DNA of 64,000 bases from Mycolicibacterium vulneris (GTDB lineage: Bacteria > Actinomycetota > Actinomycetes > Mycobacteriales > Mycobacteriaceae): the NCBI RefSeq assembly GCF_002104765.1, contig NZ_NCXM01000018.1, forward strand, positions 1 through 64,000, read 5' to 3'. The notes beneath the pieces were generated by a model that saw nothing but the letters and a program-made list of their open reading frames with translations, made no database searches and was not told the origin of the DNA. The translations under genes and the position numbers were made by a program. Shown here one piece after another: positions 1 to 8,900 of this stretch. Positions within the stretch are counted from its first letter, which is position 1. The number at the start of each line of letters is the position of its first letter.

Positions 1-1093
1 CGGGCGCCGGGGCCGAGGCCGGAACCGCGGCTGCGGGTGCGACAGGGGCCGGGGCCGTGGCAACAACCGGCAGGCTCTGGGGCGGAGGTGCAATGGGCGC
101 CGGCACCACTGGAGGCTGCGGCATGCCGGCCAGCCCGGCCAGCCCCGCTAATCCGCCGACAGCTCCGAGAGGGGCCATTGCCACGAGGGCAGGGATGAGC
201 AGCAATTGCGGCGAACTCGACAGCCAGCTTGCGATTTCGGCGATATGGGAGGGCCAGTCCGACGTCTCGAGAGCGACTAGATACTGAAAAGCCAAGGCCG
301 GATTTTGCTGCAGGTACACGCCGTACTGTTCGAAATCCTCGAGAAGTTCCAGTGCTCGAACGACCCAGAACATCAGCTGGCCCGGGTTCGAATAGGCGTC
401 GTAGGGCAGTCCATTGACCGTCCCTTGTCCGGGATTCCAATTGATGCCGAAGAGCCGCAGGATCTGCGCGATGAAATCGTTCAGCGGGTTGTCGACCGTG
501 GGGTCGGGGAAGCCGTTTGTGTTGTCGACCCCAGGGTCAGCGGGCGAGGCATTTGCTTTCATGATCGGCGGCGCCGGATCGGCTTGCGGTGTCGACGCGA
601 CCGCCGCGGTGGAGACCGCCTGATAGGTCGTCATCGTCGTTGCGGCCTGGGTCCACATCCGCGCGTAGTCGGCCTCATTGACCGCAATCGGAATCGTGTT
701 GACGCCAAAGAAATTGGTCCCCACCAATGCCCCATGGACGACATGGTTGGTGGTCAGCTCCGGCAACGTCGGCATGGCTGCCAACGCGGCGGTGTATGAA
801 GCGGCGGCAACCTCATGTTGAGCGGCCACTGCCGCGCTGTCGGCGCTGGCCTTCATCAGCCACGCCAGGTACGGAACATGGCCGGCCACATACGATTCCG
901 AACTCGGCCCTTCCCACGCTCCCGCCTGCGCACCTGACAGCAATGCGCTCAATTCTTCTGCGGCAGAAGCGTATTCGGCACTAAGCTGCGACCATACACC
1001 GGCCGCCGTCAGCAGCGACGCCGGTCCCGGGCCACTGCTGAGCTGCCCGGAATGCAATTCGGGCGGCGAGGCCATCCAAATGGGCGCCGTCAT
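1..1093 (-). CDS. PPE family protein, 3' part outside window
   Basis: The reading frame opens at an ATG (1091-1093) preceded by GAGGAG five bases upstream and stays open to the window edge, so the C-terminus is missing. The product begins MTAPIWMASPPELHSGQ, placing the Pro-Pro-Glu signature at residues 10-12, followed by the WxG-type turn (AGAWEGPSSESY) typical of the helical PPE domain. After about residue 175 the protein is Pro/Ala-rich with Gly-Leu-Ala repeats. PPE proteins are normally exported by type VII (ESX) systems, usually with a PE partner; no PE gene is visible here. M. tuberculosis has PPE3 near this position, so orthology is possible but not shown. Confidence 0.88.
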   Translation of the reverse strand, partial: MTAPIWMASPPELHSGQLSSGPGPASLLTAAGVWSQLSAEYASAAEELSALLSGAQAGAWEGPSSESYVAGHVPYLAWLMKASADSAAVAAQHEVAAASYTAALAAMPTLPELTTNHVVHGALVGTNFFGVNTIPIAVNEADYARMWTQAATTMTTYQAVSTAAVASTPQADPAPPIMKANASPADPGVDNTNGFPDPTVDNPLNDFIAQILRLFGINWNPGQGTVNGLPYDAYSNPGQLMFWVVRALELLEDFEQYGVYLQQNPALAFQYLVALETSDWPSHIAEIASWLSSSPQLLLIPALVAMAPLGAVGGLAGLAGLAGMPQPPVVPAPIAPPPQSLPVVATAPAPVAPAAAVPASAPAP

Positions 1094-1187
1094 AGGTACT
1101 CCTCAGGCTGGAAGGCTTACCAGACGAAGGAGAGCTTAATGACTATGATTGTCGTTTTCAAATGGACGCGGGTTTCCGCCCCGCGCG

Positions 1188-2096
1188 CTACACCAGTGGA
1201 CGGCCCTTCTTGATCCTGCGGTCCAGGTCGTGCAGCAAGACGTTGAAGGGGAACTGACGGATGAACCGCGGCAGATACCGGTTCACCGTGGCCAACGCGG
1301 CAATCAGCCGGTCGAAGCGGCGCTGCTTGGTCGCGTCCCAGGGCAGCCGCATCTCGTCGCGGAACCGCTGCGGCAGGAAGCCCGTGGTGATCAGCAGCGC
1401 GAAGTTGTCGGAGAGGCGCTGCAGCGGGCGCGGCAGCGTCACGCCCCGGATCCGGTTGGCCGCGATGGGAAACAGGTACTCGCGCACGGCGTCGTCGATG
1501 TGCACCTTGGCCAGCGATTCTTCCCAGTAGCGGTCGAACGCCGCGCGGTCGGCGGGCCACATCTTGGGCGGCACCTGCAGGGTGGTGGCCAGCGTCATGC
1601 CCTCGCGGTAGTGACGGTCGGCGTCCTCACCGTCAAGTTCACCGATAAACATGCGGTAGATGTCGAGTCCACCCTTGTACAGACAGGCCCCCACCCACAG
1701 CTGCAGCGCCGGATCGAAAGCGTTGTAGGACACCGGACTTTCCGGGGTCGAATAGACCTGTGCGTGAGCGCGGTTCACCGCGCGGCGGAAGGCATCCTTC
1801 TGGGCGTCGCTGCCGTTGGTCGCGACGGCCAGGTAGGTGAAGGTGGTGCGGGCACGCTTGATCGGGTGCAGGTCGACCCGGCCGCTTTCGACGCGGCTCT
1901 CCATCACGCCGTATCCGACGCCGGGCCGGGCCAGTTGCATGATCACGTTCGCCGGACCCGCCAGCAATGCGACGCCCATCAAACCCTCGTCGATGCCCAG
2001 CGCCCGTCGTCGCCGGCGCCGCTGCGGGCGGGCCGGATCGCTGGCTCGGCGCTCGACGTGCCCGATGGGCTGGTGCACCGGCTCGTGAATTGCCAT
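1188..2096 (-). CDS. DUF2236 / MpaB-like oxygenase family protein (Rv0276-like)
   Basis: This 302-residue protein has the features of the DUF2236 (MpaB / rubber-oxygenase-like) family: a central LMGVALLAGPANVIMQLARPGVG segment, then a helical body with the FDPALQLWVGACL and YWEES regions. Family members bind heme b or act as oxygenases; the substrate here is unknown. The ATG at 2094-2096 is preceded by a purine-rich GGAGGACCT. It is divergent from a TetR gene only 92 bp away, the same pairing as M. tuberculosis Rv0276/Rv0275c, so the TetR protein probably controls it. There is no signal peptide. The basic stretch RPQRRRRRRA near residue 25 is unusual. Assignment to the family is firm, the reaction is not. 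Confidence 0.82.
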   Translation of the reverse strand: MAIHEPVHQPIGHVERRASDPARPQRRRRRRALGIDEGLMGVALLAGPANVIMQLARPGVGYGVMESRVESGRVDLHPIKRARTTFTYLAVATNGSDAQKDAFRRAVNRAHAQVYSTPESPVSYNAFDPALQLWVGACLYKGGLDIYRMFIGELDGEDADRHYREGMTLATTLQVPPKMWPADRAAFDRYWEESLAKVHIDDAVREYLFPIAANRIRGVTLPRPLQRLSDNFALLITTGFLPQRFRDEMRLPWDATKQRRFDRLIAALATVNRYLPRFIRQFPFNVLLHDLDRRIKKGRPLV

Positions 2097-2188
2097 TGTC
2101 AGGTCCTCCCGCAGCGCTTGTCCGCTAATGTGCGAACGCTTGTTTCCTGATATTGTCGCGGCGGGGCGTTAGTGTCAAGATGGTTGCC
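2097..2188. promoter_or_regulatory. Divergent promoter region with CGCTTGT direct repeats
   Basis: The 92-bp gap between the divergent MpaB-like and tetR genes contains CGCTTGT twice (2115-2121 and 2137-2143), 22 bp apart, i.e. about two helical turns. The second copy lies in the 20-mer at 2128-2147, which recurs with 18/20 identity at 6042-6061. This is a plausible operator for the adjacent TetR protein; that role is inferred. Confidence 0.4.
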
Positions 2189-2842
2189 ATGAGCGAGACG
2201 TCCAGCGCGCGGCCGTACCGCGGGGTCGAGGCCGCGGAGCGCCTGGCCACCCGCCGGAACCGGTTGCTTGCCACGGGCCTGGACCTGCTCGGGGCGGAGC
2301 AGCAGAACATCTCGGCGGTCACCGTCCGCGGGGTGTGCCGCGGCGCCGGCCTGGCCGCCCGGTACTTCTACGAGAGCTTCGCCGACAAGGACGAGTTCGT
2401 CGCGTGCGTATTCGACTGGGTGGTCGCCGAGCTGGCTGCCACAACCCAGGCGGCGGTGGCCGCGGTGCCGGCCGGCGAGCAAACCCGCGCGGGCATGGCC
2501 AACATTGTGCGTACCATCACCGAGAACCCCCGCGTGGGGCGCCTGCTGTTCAGCACTCAGCTCGCCGATCCGGTGATCGTGCGCAAACGCGCCGAGTCCA
2601 GCGCGCTGTTCGCCATGCTGTCCGGTCAGCACGTCGGAAACGCGCTACAGGTACCGGCGAACGAGCGCATCAAGGCCGCGGCGCATTTCGTGGTCGGCGG
2701 CGTCGGGCAGACCATCAGCGCCTGGCTGGCCGGTGACGTCCAACTCGAACCGGACCAGCTCGTCGATCAGCTGGCGGCGCTGCTCGACGAGCTCGCCGAA
2801 CCGAACCTGTACCGCCTCAGCGAAACACGCGCGGATGCCTAA
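2189..2842 (+). CDS. TetR/AcrR family transcriptional regulator (Rv0275c-like)
   Basis: The 217-residue product begins MSETSSARPYRG, with a TetR helix-turn-helix near residues 20-65 (ISAVTVRGVCRGAGLAARYFYESFADKDEFV). Its C-terminal domain is a helical ligand-binding fold with no recognisable ligand signature. An in-frame ATG nine bases upstream (2180) is an alternative start. The gene is divergent from the MpaB-like oxygenase, and TetR regulators commonly repress a divergent neighbour. It ends 15 bp before the convergent acyltransferase gene. Confidence 0.87.
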   Translation: MSETSSARPYRGVEAAERLATRRNRLLATGLDLLGAEQQNISAVTVRGVCRGAGLAARYFYESFADKDEFVACVFDWVVAELAATTQAAVAAVPAGEQTRAGMANIVRTITENPRVGRLLFSTQLADPVIVRKRAESSALFAMLSGQHVGNALQVPANERIKAAAHFVVGGVGQTISAWLAGDVQLEPDQLVDQLAALLDELAEPNLYRLSETRADA

Positions 2843-2857
2843 CGCACCAGCACGAGC

Positions 2858-4210
2858 TCACACCCGGCTGACCGTGCGCCAGCCCGTCGTGGCGGTGAGC
2901 GAGAAGTCACTCAAGGTATTCGAAATATGTTGGCTCAACCCGTCATCCGAGTTGTCCCCGCCCGGCTCGTAGGCGAGAACCGAGATGAAGACTTGTCCGT
3001 GCGCCCGTCCCGACAACAGCGCCAGCACCCCGTTGGTGCGCTGCATCGTCGCGCTGGTCACACCCGGGTACAGCGACTTCATGGCGAAGTAGTCGGCGTC
3101 GCTGCCGTCCGGCCGGTTGGCGGCCGGGTCGAGTGCACCGAGGTTGGACGACACGACGGCGGTTGCGCTGCCGGTGGCCACGCTGATCAGCCGCCGGAAG
3201 ATCCGCTTGGGTATCAACGGAATCAGCGGCAGCAACGCCCAACGCTCGTCGGGCACGTCCTGATGTCGGACCAGCGCTCGCTTGATTGCGGCGCGGATCT
3301 CGCGCAGGTCGATCGCACGCTCGGGCTCGATCGTGATGTCGACATTCGTGACGGCGTTCGCGCGAGTGTCGCCCGGGGTGCGCTCGCTGACCGGCATCCC
3401 CACGTTGACCGAACCGTCGGCGGCGACCCGCCCGATCCGTTGGGCGAGACGGGCCGCCATGCCCGCGAGCAGCGCGTTGCTGCTCCCCCCGAGCGCGTGG
3501 GCCCGCGCGTCCCATTCGTCGGCGTCGATGAAGAGCGTCGCGGCGGGAAGCGTGATGCTCCGGTCGGGTCCGGCCAACTGCGCGGGCCGCTTTGCCGACG
3601 ACGGGGCGACGGCTCCGCCACCCGGGCGGCCGGCCCGCGCCAGGCGCGCGGCCGCGACGACCGCGCAACCGATATCGGGTGTGTCACGGGCGGTTTGGCG
3701 TGCGTCCTCGCGCAGTGCCCGCCACCGTCGCCGTGACGCGGCGGCGGGCCAGCGCTGCGCCGCGTCGCGTCCGGATGCCGCATCCGCCACCGCCTCGCAG
3801 AGCCCCACGCCGTCGCTGACGCAATGGGTGATAACCAAGCTGACCGCCGCGCCGCCGTCGGTGAACGGCAGCACCGCGAGGCGCCATCCGGGTCCGTGCT
3901 CGGCGTCCGGCCGCGTACCGGCCTGCTCATTGCACCAGTCGTCGAATTCCTCACGCGGGCGGGGCGTCGCGACGATCTCGAGGCCGGGCTGATCGCCGGG
4001 TGACACCCAGCGGTGCCGACCGAACGGCAAGGGCGACCGCTCGATCCGGCGGGCCAACCTCCCCCTGCCCAGGTGGGCATGAAACCTCTTCAGGCCGTCG
4101 ATGTCGACGGGTCTGTCGTACACCCAGACGCATTGCACCAGGCTGGTGGTGCCCGTCGCGCGCTCCCCCAGAAAGAGGGCCTGGTCGGCCAGATCCAGCA
4201 CGTTGCTCAT
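2858..4210 (-). CDS. WS/DGAT-like condensation-superfamily acyltransferase, copy 1
   Basis: A 450-residue protein of the wax ester synthase/diacylglycerol acyltransferase type. The acyltransfer motif HxxxDG is present as HCVSDG at residues 129-134. The C-terminal half carries the DUF1298-like region (RANAVTNVDITIEP, then VVSSNLG). It starts 2 bp after the stop of the upstream PapA-type gene, so the two are very probably co-transcribed and coupled. The N-terminus (MSNVLDLADQALFLGERATG) differs from typical triacylglycerol synthases, so the acceptor could be a glycolipid or polyketide alcohol and not diacylglycerol. A close paralogue of 449 residues lies at 6073-7422. No signal peptide or membrane span is seen; the enzyme is probably cytosolic or membrane-associated. 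Confidence 0.85.
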   Translation of the reverse strand: MSNVLDLADQALFLGERATGTTSLVQCVWVYDRPVDIDGLKRFHAHLGRGRLARRIERSPLPFGRHRWVSPGDQPGLEIVATPRPREEFDDWCNEQAGTRPDAEHGPGWRLAVLPFTDGGAAVSLVITHCVSDGVGLCEAVADAASGRDAAQRWPAAASRRRWRALREDARQTARDTPDIGCAVVAAARLARAGRPGGGAVAPSSAKRPAQLAGPDRSITLPAATLFIDADEWDARAHALGGSSNALLAGMAARLAQRIGRVAADGSVNVGMPVSERTPGDTRANAVTNVDITIEPERAIDLREIRAAIKRALVRHQDVPDERWALLPLIPLIPKRIFRRLISVATGSATAVVSSNLGALDPAANRPDGSDADYFAMKSLYPGVTSATMQRTNGVLALLSGRAHGQVFISVLAYEPGGDNSDDGLSQHISNTLSDFSLTATTGWRTVSRV

Positions 4211-4212
4211 GC

Positions 4213-5688
4213 CTAGGCCGCCTCGGTGTCGTCTTCGTCGGCTACGTCCCGCTGCTCACTCGAATCGCCTTGGGATGCAGCGACATCCGGTGCCGCCGAC
4301 GCCGTTTTGGCGACATGAGCGCAGGCTTCGGTCAAGGCCGCGATGTAGCGATGCACCGACTCGCGGGCTACCTCGTTGTCCGGGAACGAGATTGTCACCG
4401 TGGTCTTTTCGGCGTGTCGGTTGATCCACATGTTGATGCCACCGGCGGACAGGTTGTCACCGTAGGTACCGAAATTCGTCTCGGCCCACAGTCCGGCGAG
4501 GGGTATCTTGCGAAAGTCCAAGAAGGACAGCATCATCGGCAGCTGAGTGGGCAGCTTGATCCCCAAGTCATCCGGGGTCGCAAGCTCCAAGAGCCGCTCG
4601 AACGGCACATCGGCAAGACCCTTCGCGGCGTCGAAGGACTTCTGCGCCGCACGGGCCGCCTCACCGAACGAGACACCGCCGGTCGGCACGGTGACGGGGA
4701 TCAGGCTGGCGAACCAGCCGACGGTCATCGTGTCGACGCCCGGCATCCGGGTGTCCCTGGCCGTGAACCCGTGATAGGTGTCGCCGCCGGTCAATTCGTG
4801 GTCGGCCAGGGCCGCGGACGCCAGGACTCCCCCGATGAACCGGGCGCCGGCCGCGCGGCAGGCAGCGTCGAAAGATTCGGTCTCAGCCCCGTCCAGCAAG
4901 TCCATCGTGACCAAGTCGCCCTTGCTGCTCGTCCAGATATCCCCCAACGGCAGTGGGAAATTCGGCCAGTTGCCGTCGGTGTCGCGGCCGAATGCGATCC
5001 AGTCCTTGATCTCGGGCGACGACAGATCCAGGGTCGCAGCCTTCTCGCGCTGTCGCGCGGCGTAGTCGCAATAGCTCCTGACCTCGGGGAGCTGGGGCTG
5101 ACTCTGATGTGCGCCCTGCGACAGTTCCTGATACGTCAGGTGGATGTCGACAAAGATCAGCCCGGCGGACAATCCGTCGATGTGCAGATGGTCGACACTG
5201 GCATAGAAGGTGAAATAGTCGGCGTGTTCGACGACACCGAATGTGAAGCAACCCCATTCGAGCGTGTCCGGAGTGGTCGTCAGTACGTGGGTGCGCACCT
5301 GGTCGGCGCTCATCTGCCCGAACGGCACCGGAACCATATCGATGTCGGCGGGGTCGTCGATCGTGCGGCGCACGATTTGCCCGTCCTCGAATTCGAACCA
5401 ATTGTGGTATGTGTCCTGGCAGCGGACGTGTGCATTGATGGTTGCTGTCATCGCCGGAATGTCACAGGCGCCGGGGATATCCCAGGCCACGACCATCAGG
5501 CGGGGTAGCTGCCTGCTCATCGCGTTGCCGATGTGGGCGGCCCAAAGATGTTGATTCTGTTGGTAACTCGGAGCCAGCTCAGCGCGGCGTGTGGTGCGAC
5601 CCGCGTCGTGCGACGCGGGCGCGAGCGTCCACATCGTGAGCGGACCGTTCGGTGGTTGCCATTCGGTGATGTTGCCGAGTGCGACCAT
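4213..5688 (-). CDS. PapA-type acyltransferase (condensation superfamily), copy 1
   Basis: The protein resembles the trehalose-lipid acyltransferases PapA1/PapA2/PapA3: the opening MVALGNITEWQPP, the INAHVRCQDTYHNWFEF segment, and the catalytic HxxxDG as HLHIDG at residues 167-172. These enzymes esterify sugar or alcohol acceptors with acyl groups in surface-lipid synthesis. I chose the ATG at 5686-5688 (491 residues) over the one at 5719-5721 because the tandem paralogue becomes similar exactly from this Met, and with it both paralogues are 491 residues. A GGGGAGGGA tract lies about 14 bases upstream. No mmpL or pks gene is adjacent, unlike the known sulfolipid and polyacyltrehalose loci. 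Confidence 0.87.
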   Translation of the reverse strand: MVALGNITEWQPPNGPLTMWTLAPASHDAGRTTRRAELAPSYQQNQHLWAAHIGNAMSRQLPRLMVVAWDIPGACDIPAMTATINAHVRCQDTYHNWFEFEDGQIVRRTIDDPADIDMVPVPFGQMSADQVRTHVLTTTPDTLEWGCFTFGVVEHADYFTFYASVDHLHIDGLSAGLIFVDIHLTYQELSQGAHQSQPQLPEVRSYCDYAARQREKAATLDLSSPEIKDWIAFGRDTDGNWPNFPLPLGDIWTSSKGDLVTMDLLDGAETESFDAACRAAGARFIGGVLASAALADHELTGGDTYHGFTARDTRMPGVDTMTVGWFASLIPVTVPTGGVSFGEAARAAQKSFDAAKGLADVPFERLLELATPDDLGIKLPTQLPMMLSFLDFRKIPLAGLWAETNFGTYGDNLSAGGINMWINRHAEKTTVTISFPDNEVARESVHRYIAALTEACAHVAKTASAAPDVAASQGDSSEQRDVADEDDTEAA

Positions 5689-6072
5689 TTGCTTAAGTCG
5701 TCCCTCCCCTAGTGCCGACATTTGTTGCGCACCAAGGGAACAGCGAATAGGTCATCAAGCGTTGGTCGATGACCCTTCGCGCAGCATCAATTCCTTGCCA
5801 GGAACCTTGACGACATGTCGCGGCAAGTTGGACTGAGTTGCCGCGTTGCTATGTGCCCCCTGTGTCGCGGAAGTTGACGGTAGTCGAATAGGCCACAAAC
5901 GTGCCCTTCTTGTGATTAGGGTCACAATGCCGGTGGAGCGCTCACAGTGGGCGCTTCACCGCGGAACAGCTCGTCTACCTGCGCAATTCGCCCCGCTCCC
6001 GCTCGCTCGCCGAATCAAGGCTTAATGACGTCACCGAAATTATGTGCGGACGCTGGTTTCCCCGCACGGGAC
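5689..6072. promoter_or_regulatory. Upstream region of acyltransferase module 1
   Basis: This 384-bp gap has no convincing gene. Bases 5855-5868 (GCCCCCTGTGTCGC) match 12 of 14 positions of 9065-9078 upstream of the second papA-like gene, and the two elements lie 167 and 165 bp from their respective start codons. A 20-mer at 6042-6061 resembles 2128-2147 in the mpaB/tetR promoter. Module 1 is therefore probably expressed from its own promoter here, on the minus strand. Confidence 0.4.
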
Positions 6073-7422
6073 TCACACTCGGCTGAACGTGCGCCAGCCT
6101 GTGGAGGCGGTCAGCGAAAAATCGCCGAGCGCGCCGGAGATGGCCTGCCGCAAATCCTCATTCGAGTTTCGGCGACCCAACTGATAACCGAGCACCGACA
6201 CGAAGACCTGGCCGTGCACCCGCCCCGACAACAACGCCAGCGCTCCGTTGGTGCGGTGCATCGTCGCGCTGGTCACGCCCGGGTACACCGACTTCATCGC
6301 GAAATAGTCGGCGTCGGTGCCGTCCGGCCGATTCACCGCCGGGTCGATGACACCGAGGTTGGACGACACGACGGTGGTGGCGCCCCCGGTGACCACGCTG
6401 ATCAGTCGCCGGAAGAGCCGCTTGGGGATCCACGGAACCAGCGGCAGCAACGCCCACCGCTCGTCGGGCGCGTCCTGATGGCGGATCAGCGCGTTTTTGA
6501 TCACGGCGCGGATCTCGCGCAGGTCCCTGCCGATCGCCGAGGGCTTGAGCGTGACGTCGACGTTCGTGACCGCGTTGGCGCGAGTGTCGCCGGGGATGCG
6601 CTCGTTGAGCGGCATCCCGACGTTGACCGAGCCGTCCGCCGCGACCCGTCCCACCCGCTGGGCGAGCCGTGCCGCCAGTCCCGCGAGCAGCGCGTTGCTG
6701 GTCCCGCCGAGGGCGCCGGCGCGGCCGTCCCACTCGTCGGCGTCGACGAAGAACGTCGTCATCGGCAGGGTGATGGGGTTGTCCCCCGCGGTGGGCGGCG
6801 CGGTTGGCTTCTCGGCCGACGCCGATTGCACGGCGTCGCGGCCCTGCCAGAGCATTCTGACCGCCGCCCCGATGGCCCGGCCGACATCGCCCGTGTCGTG
6901 CGCGGTTTGGCGGGCGTCCTCACGCACCGCCCGCCATCGCCGGCGTGCCGCCGCGGCCGGCCAGCGGATCGCGTCGTCGCGCCCGCACGCCGCGTCCGCC
7001 AACGCCTCGCACAGCCCGACCCCGTCGGTGAGGCAATGCGTGGTGACCAGGCTGACGGCCGCGCCGCCGTCGGTGAGCGGGAGCACCGCCAGGTGCCAGC
7101 CGGGGCCATGCTCGGCGTCCGGCCGTTTGGTGCCTTGCTCAGCCAGCCACGCGTCGATCTCGTCGCGCCGCCGCGGCGTGCCGACGATCTCGAGGGCGCA
7201 TCGGTCCTTCGGCGCTACCCAGCGATGGCGGCCGAACGGCAAGGGAGACCGTTCGATCCGGCGCGACAGCCGCCCCTTCCCCAGATGGCGATGGAACTCG
7301 CGCAGCCCGCCGATGTCGACGGCGTGGCCGTAGACCCACACGCACTGCAGCAGGCTGGTGGCTCCCGTCGCCCGCTCGCCGAGAAAGAGGGTCTGGTCGG
7401 CCAGGTCCAGCACGTTGCTCAT
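6073..7422 (-). CDS. WS/DGAT-like condensation-superfamily acyltransferase, copy 2
   Basis: Paralogue of the 2858-4210 gene: 449 residues, with the same start (MSNVLDLADQTLFLG), the same end (STGWRTFSRV), and HxxxDG as HCLTDG at residues 129-134. Although the frame is open further upstream to 8076, the ATG at 7420-7422 aligns exactly with the paralogue and lies 2 bp after the papA-like stop. A substrate difference from copy 1 cannot be read from sequence; the linker around residues 195-215 is the most diverged part. It is the last gene of module 2. Confidence 0.85.
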   Translation of the reverse strand: MSNVLDLADQTLFLGERATGATSLLQCVWVYGHAVDIGGLREFHRHLGKGRLSRRIERSPLPFGRHRWVAPKDRCALEIVGTPRRRDEIDAWLAEQGTKRPDAEHGPGWHLAVLPLTDGGAAVSLVTTHCLTDGVGLCEALADAACGRDDAIRWPAAAARRRWRAVREDARQTAHDTGDVGRAIGAAVRMLWQGRDAVQSASAEKPTAPPTAGDNPITLPMTTFFVDADEWDGRAGALGGTSNALLAGLAARLAQRVGRVAADGSVNVGMPLNERIPGDTRANAVTNVDVTLKPSAIGRDLREIRAVIKNALIRHQDAPDERWALLPLVPWIPKRLFRRLISVVTGGATTVVSSNLGVIDPAVNRPDGTDADYFAMKSVYPGVTSATMHRTNGALALLSGRVHGQVFVSVLGYQLGRRNSNEDLRQAISGALGDFSLTASTGWRTFSRV

Positions 7423-7424
7423 CT

Positions 7425-8900
7425 TTAGGCCGCTTCGTTGTCGTCCGCGTCCGGCGCGATCGGGTAGTGTTCTTCCGAGTTCACTTGTGGCGCAACCACA
7501 ACTGGCTCGTCCGCGGTGGGTTTGGCGACGCGCACGAACGCCTGGGCCAGCGTCGCGATGTAGCACAGCACCGACTCGCGTGCGATTGCGTTGTCCGGGA
7601 AGGACATCGTCACCGTGGTGTTCTCGGCCTGGCGGTTGATCCACATATTGACCCCGCCGTGGGAAAGGCTGTCGCCGTATGTGCCGAACTTCGTCTCCGC
7701 CCACAACCCGTTGAGGGGAATCTTGCGGAAGTCGAGGAAGGACAGCATCATCGGCAGCTGCGTGGGCAGCTTGATGCCCAATTCGTCCGGTGTGGCCAAT
7801 TCCAGGACCCGCTCGACCGGGATGTCGGCGAGGCGCTGGGCGTCGTCGAACGACTTCTGCGCGGCCCTGGCCGCCTGGGCGAAAGTCTCGCCGGCGGTCG
7901 GCACGGTGATCGGGATCAGGCTGGCGAACCACCCCACGGTCATCGTGTCGACACCGGCGGTCCGGGTGTCCTTGGCCGTGAACCCGTGATAGGTGGCCTT
8001 GCCGGTCAATTCGTGCTCGGCGAAACCGGCGCACGCCAGGACTCCCCCGATGAACCGGGCACCGGCCGCGACGCACGCGGCATCGAAGGCCTCGGTGTCG
8101 GCGGCGTCCATCAGTTCGACGGTCAGCAGGTCGCCCTTTGTGCTCGCCCAGATATCGCCCAGTGGCAGTGGGAAACTCGGCCAGTCGCCGTCAGTGTCAC
8201 GCGCGAATGCGATCCAGTCCTTGATCTCGGGCGACGCCAGGTCCAGCGTCGCCGCCTTCTCGCGCTGCCGCGCAACGTAGGCGCGGTAGCTCCGCACCCC
8301 GGGGAGCGCGGTGGCCCGGTGCCCACTCTGCGCCAGTTCCTGATACATCAGGTGGATGTCGAGGAAGATGAGGGCGGCGGACAGGCCGTCGATGTGCAGG
8401 TGGTCGACACTGGCATAGAACGTGAAGTAGTCGGCGTGCTGAATGATTCCGTAAGTGAAGCAGCCCCATTCCAGGGTCTCCGGAGTCGTGGTCAGGACGT
8501 GGGTGCGCACCTGGTCCGGGGTCATCTCGCCGAGCGCCACCGGGACGAAGTCGATGGCTTCGGGATTCTCGATTTCGCGGCGCACGAAGATTCCGTTGTC
8601 GAATTCGAACCAGCAGTGATACGTGTCCTGGCGGCGCACATGGGCATTGATCGTCGCGGTCATCGCCTCGATGTCGCAGGCGCCGGGAATGTTCCATGCC
8701 ACGATCATCAGCCGGGGCAGTTGCCGGTTCAGGTTCTTGCCGTGGTAGGCGGCCCAGAGGTGTTGGTTCTGTTGATAACTCGGAGCTAGATCACTCCGCC
8801 GCGCGGCGCGCGCCGCTTCCAGCGCCGTAGGCGCGGCCATCCACATGGTAACCGGGCCGTGGGGCGGTTGCCATTCGTTGATGTTTCCGAGTGCGACCAT
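7425..8900 (-). CDS. PapA-type acyltransferase (condensation superfamily), copy 2
   Basis: Paralogue of the 4213-5688 gene: 491 residues from the ATG at 8898-8900, which has AAGGA eight bases upstream. An ATG at 8931-8933 would add 11 residues that show no similarity to those upstream of copy 1, so the shorter form is preferred. The HxxxDG motif is HLHIDG, and the DTYHCWFEF and EWGCFTYGIIQHADYFTFYASVDHL regions match PapA1/PapA2 proteins. The likely role is acylation of a trehalose-type or other polar lipid acceptor, with the downstream WS/DGAT-like enzyme acting in the same pathway. Substrate and product are unknown. Confidence 0.87.
   Translation of the reverse strand: MVALGNINEWQPPHGPVTMWMAAPTALEAARAARRSDLAPSYQQNQHLWAAYHGKNLNRQLPRLMIVAWNIPGACDIEAMTATINAHVRRQDTYHCWFEFDNGIFVRREIENPEAIDFVPVALGEMTPDQVRTHVLTTTPETLEWGCFTYGIIQHADYFTFYASVDHLHIDGLSAALIFLDIHLMYQELAQSGHRATALPGVRSYRAYVARQREKAATLDLASPEIKDWIAFARDTDGDWPSFPLPLGDIWASTKGDLLTVELMDAADTEAFDAACVAAGARFIGGVLACAGFAEHELTGKATYHGFTAKDTRTAGVDTMTVGWFASLIPITVPTAGETFAQAARAAQKSFDDAQRLADIPVERVLELATPDELGIKLPTQLPMMLSFLDFRKIPLNGLWAETKFGTYGDSLSHGGVNMWINRQAENTTVTMSFPDNAIARESVLCYIATLAQAFVRVAKPTADEPVVVAPQVNSEEHYPIAPDADDNEAA

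Noticed and set aside
4000..8789. Long plus-strand open frames opposite the acyltransferase genes (for example 4000-5508, 5947-7428, 7467-8789)
   Set aside because: They are antisense frames kept open by high GC at third codon positions; the products are Arg/Gly/His-rich without domains, and the minus-strand genes have clear motifs.
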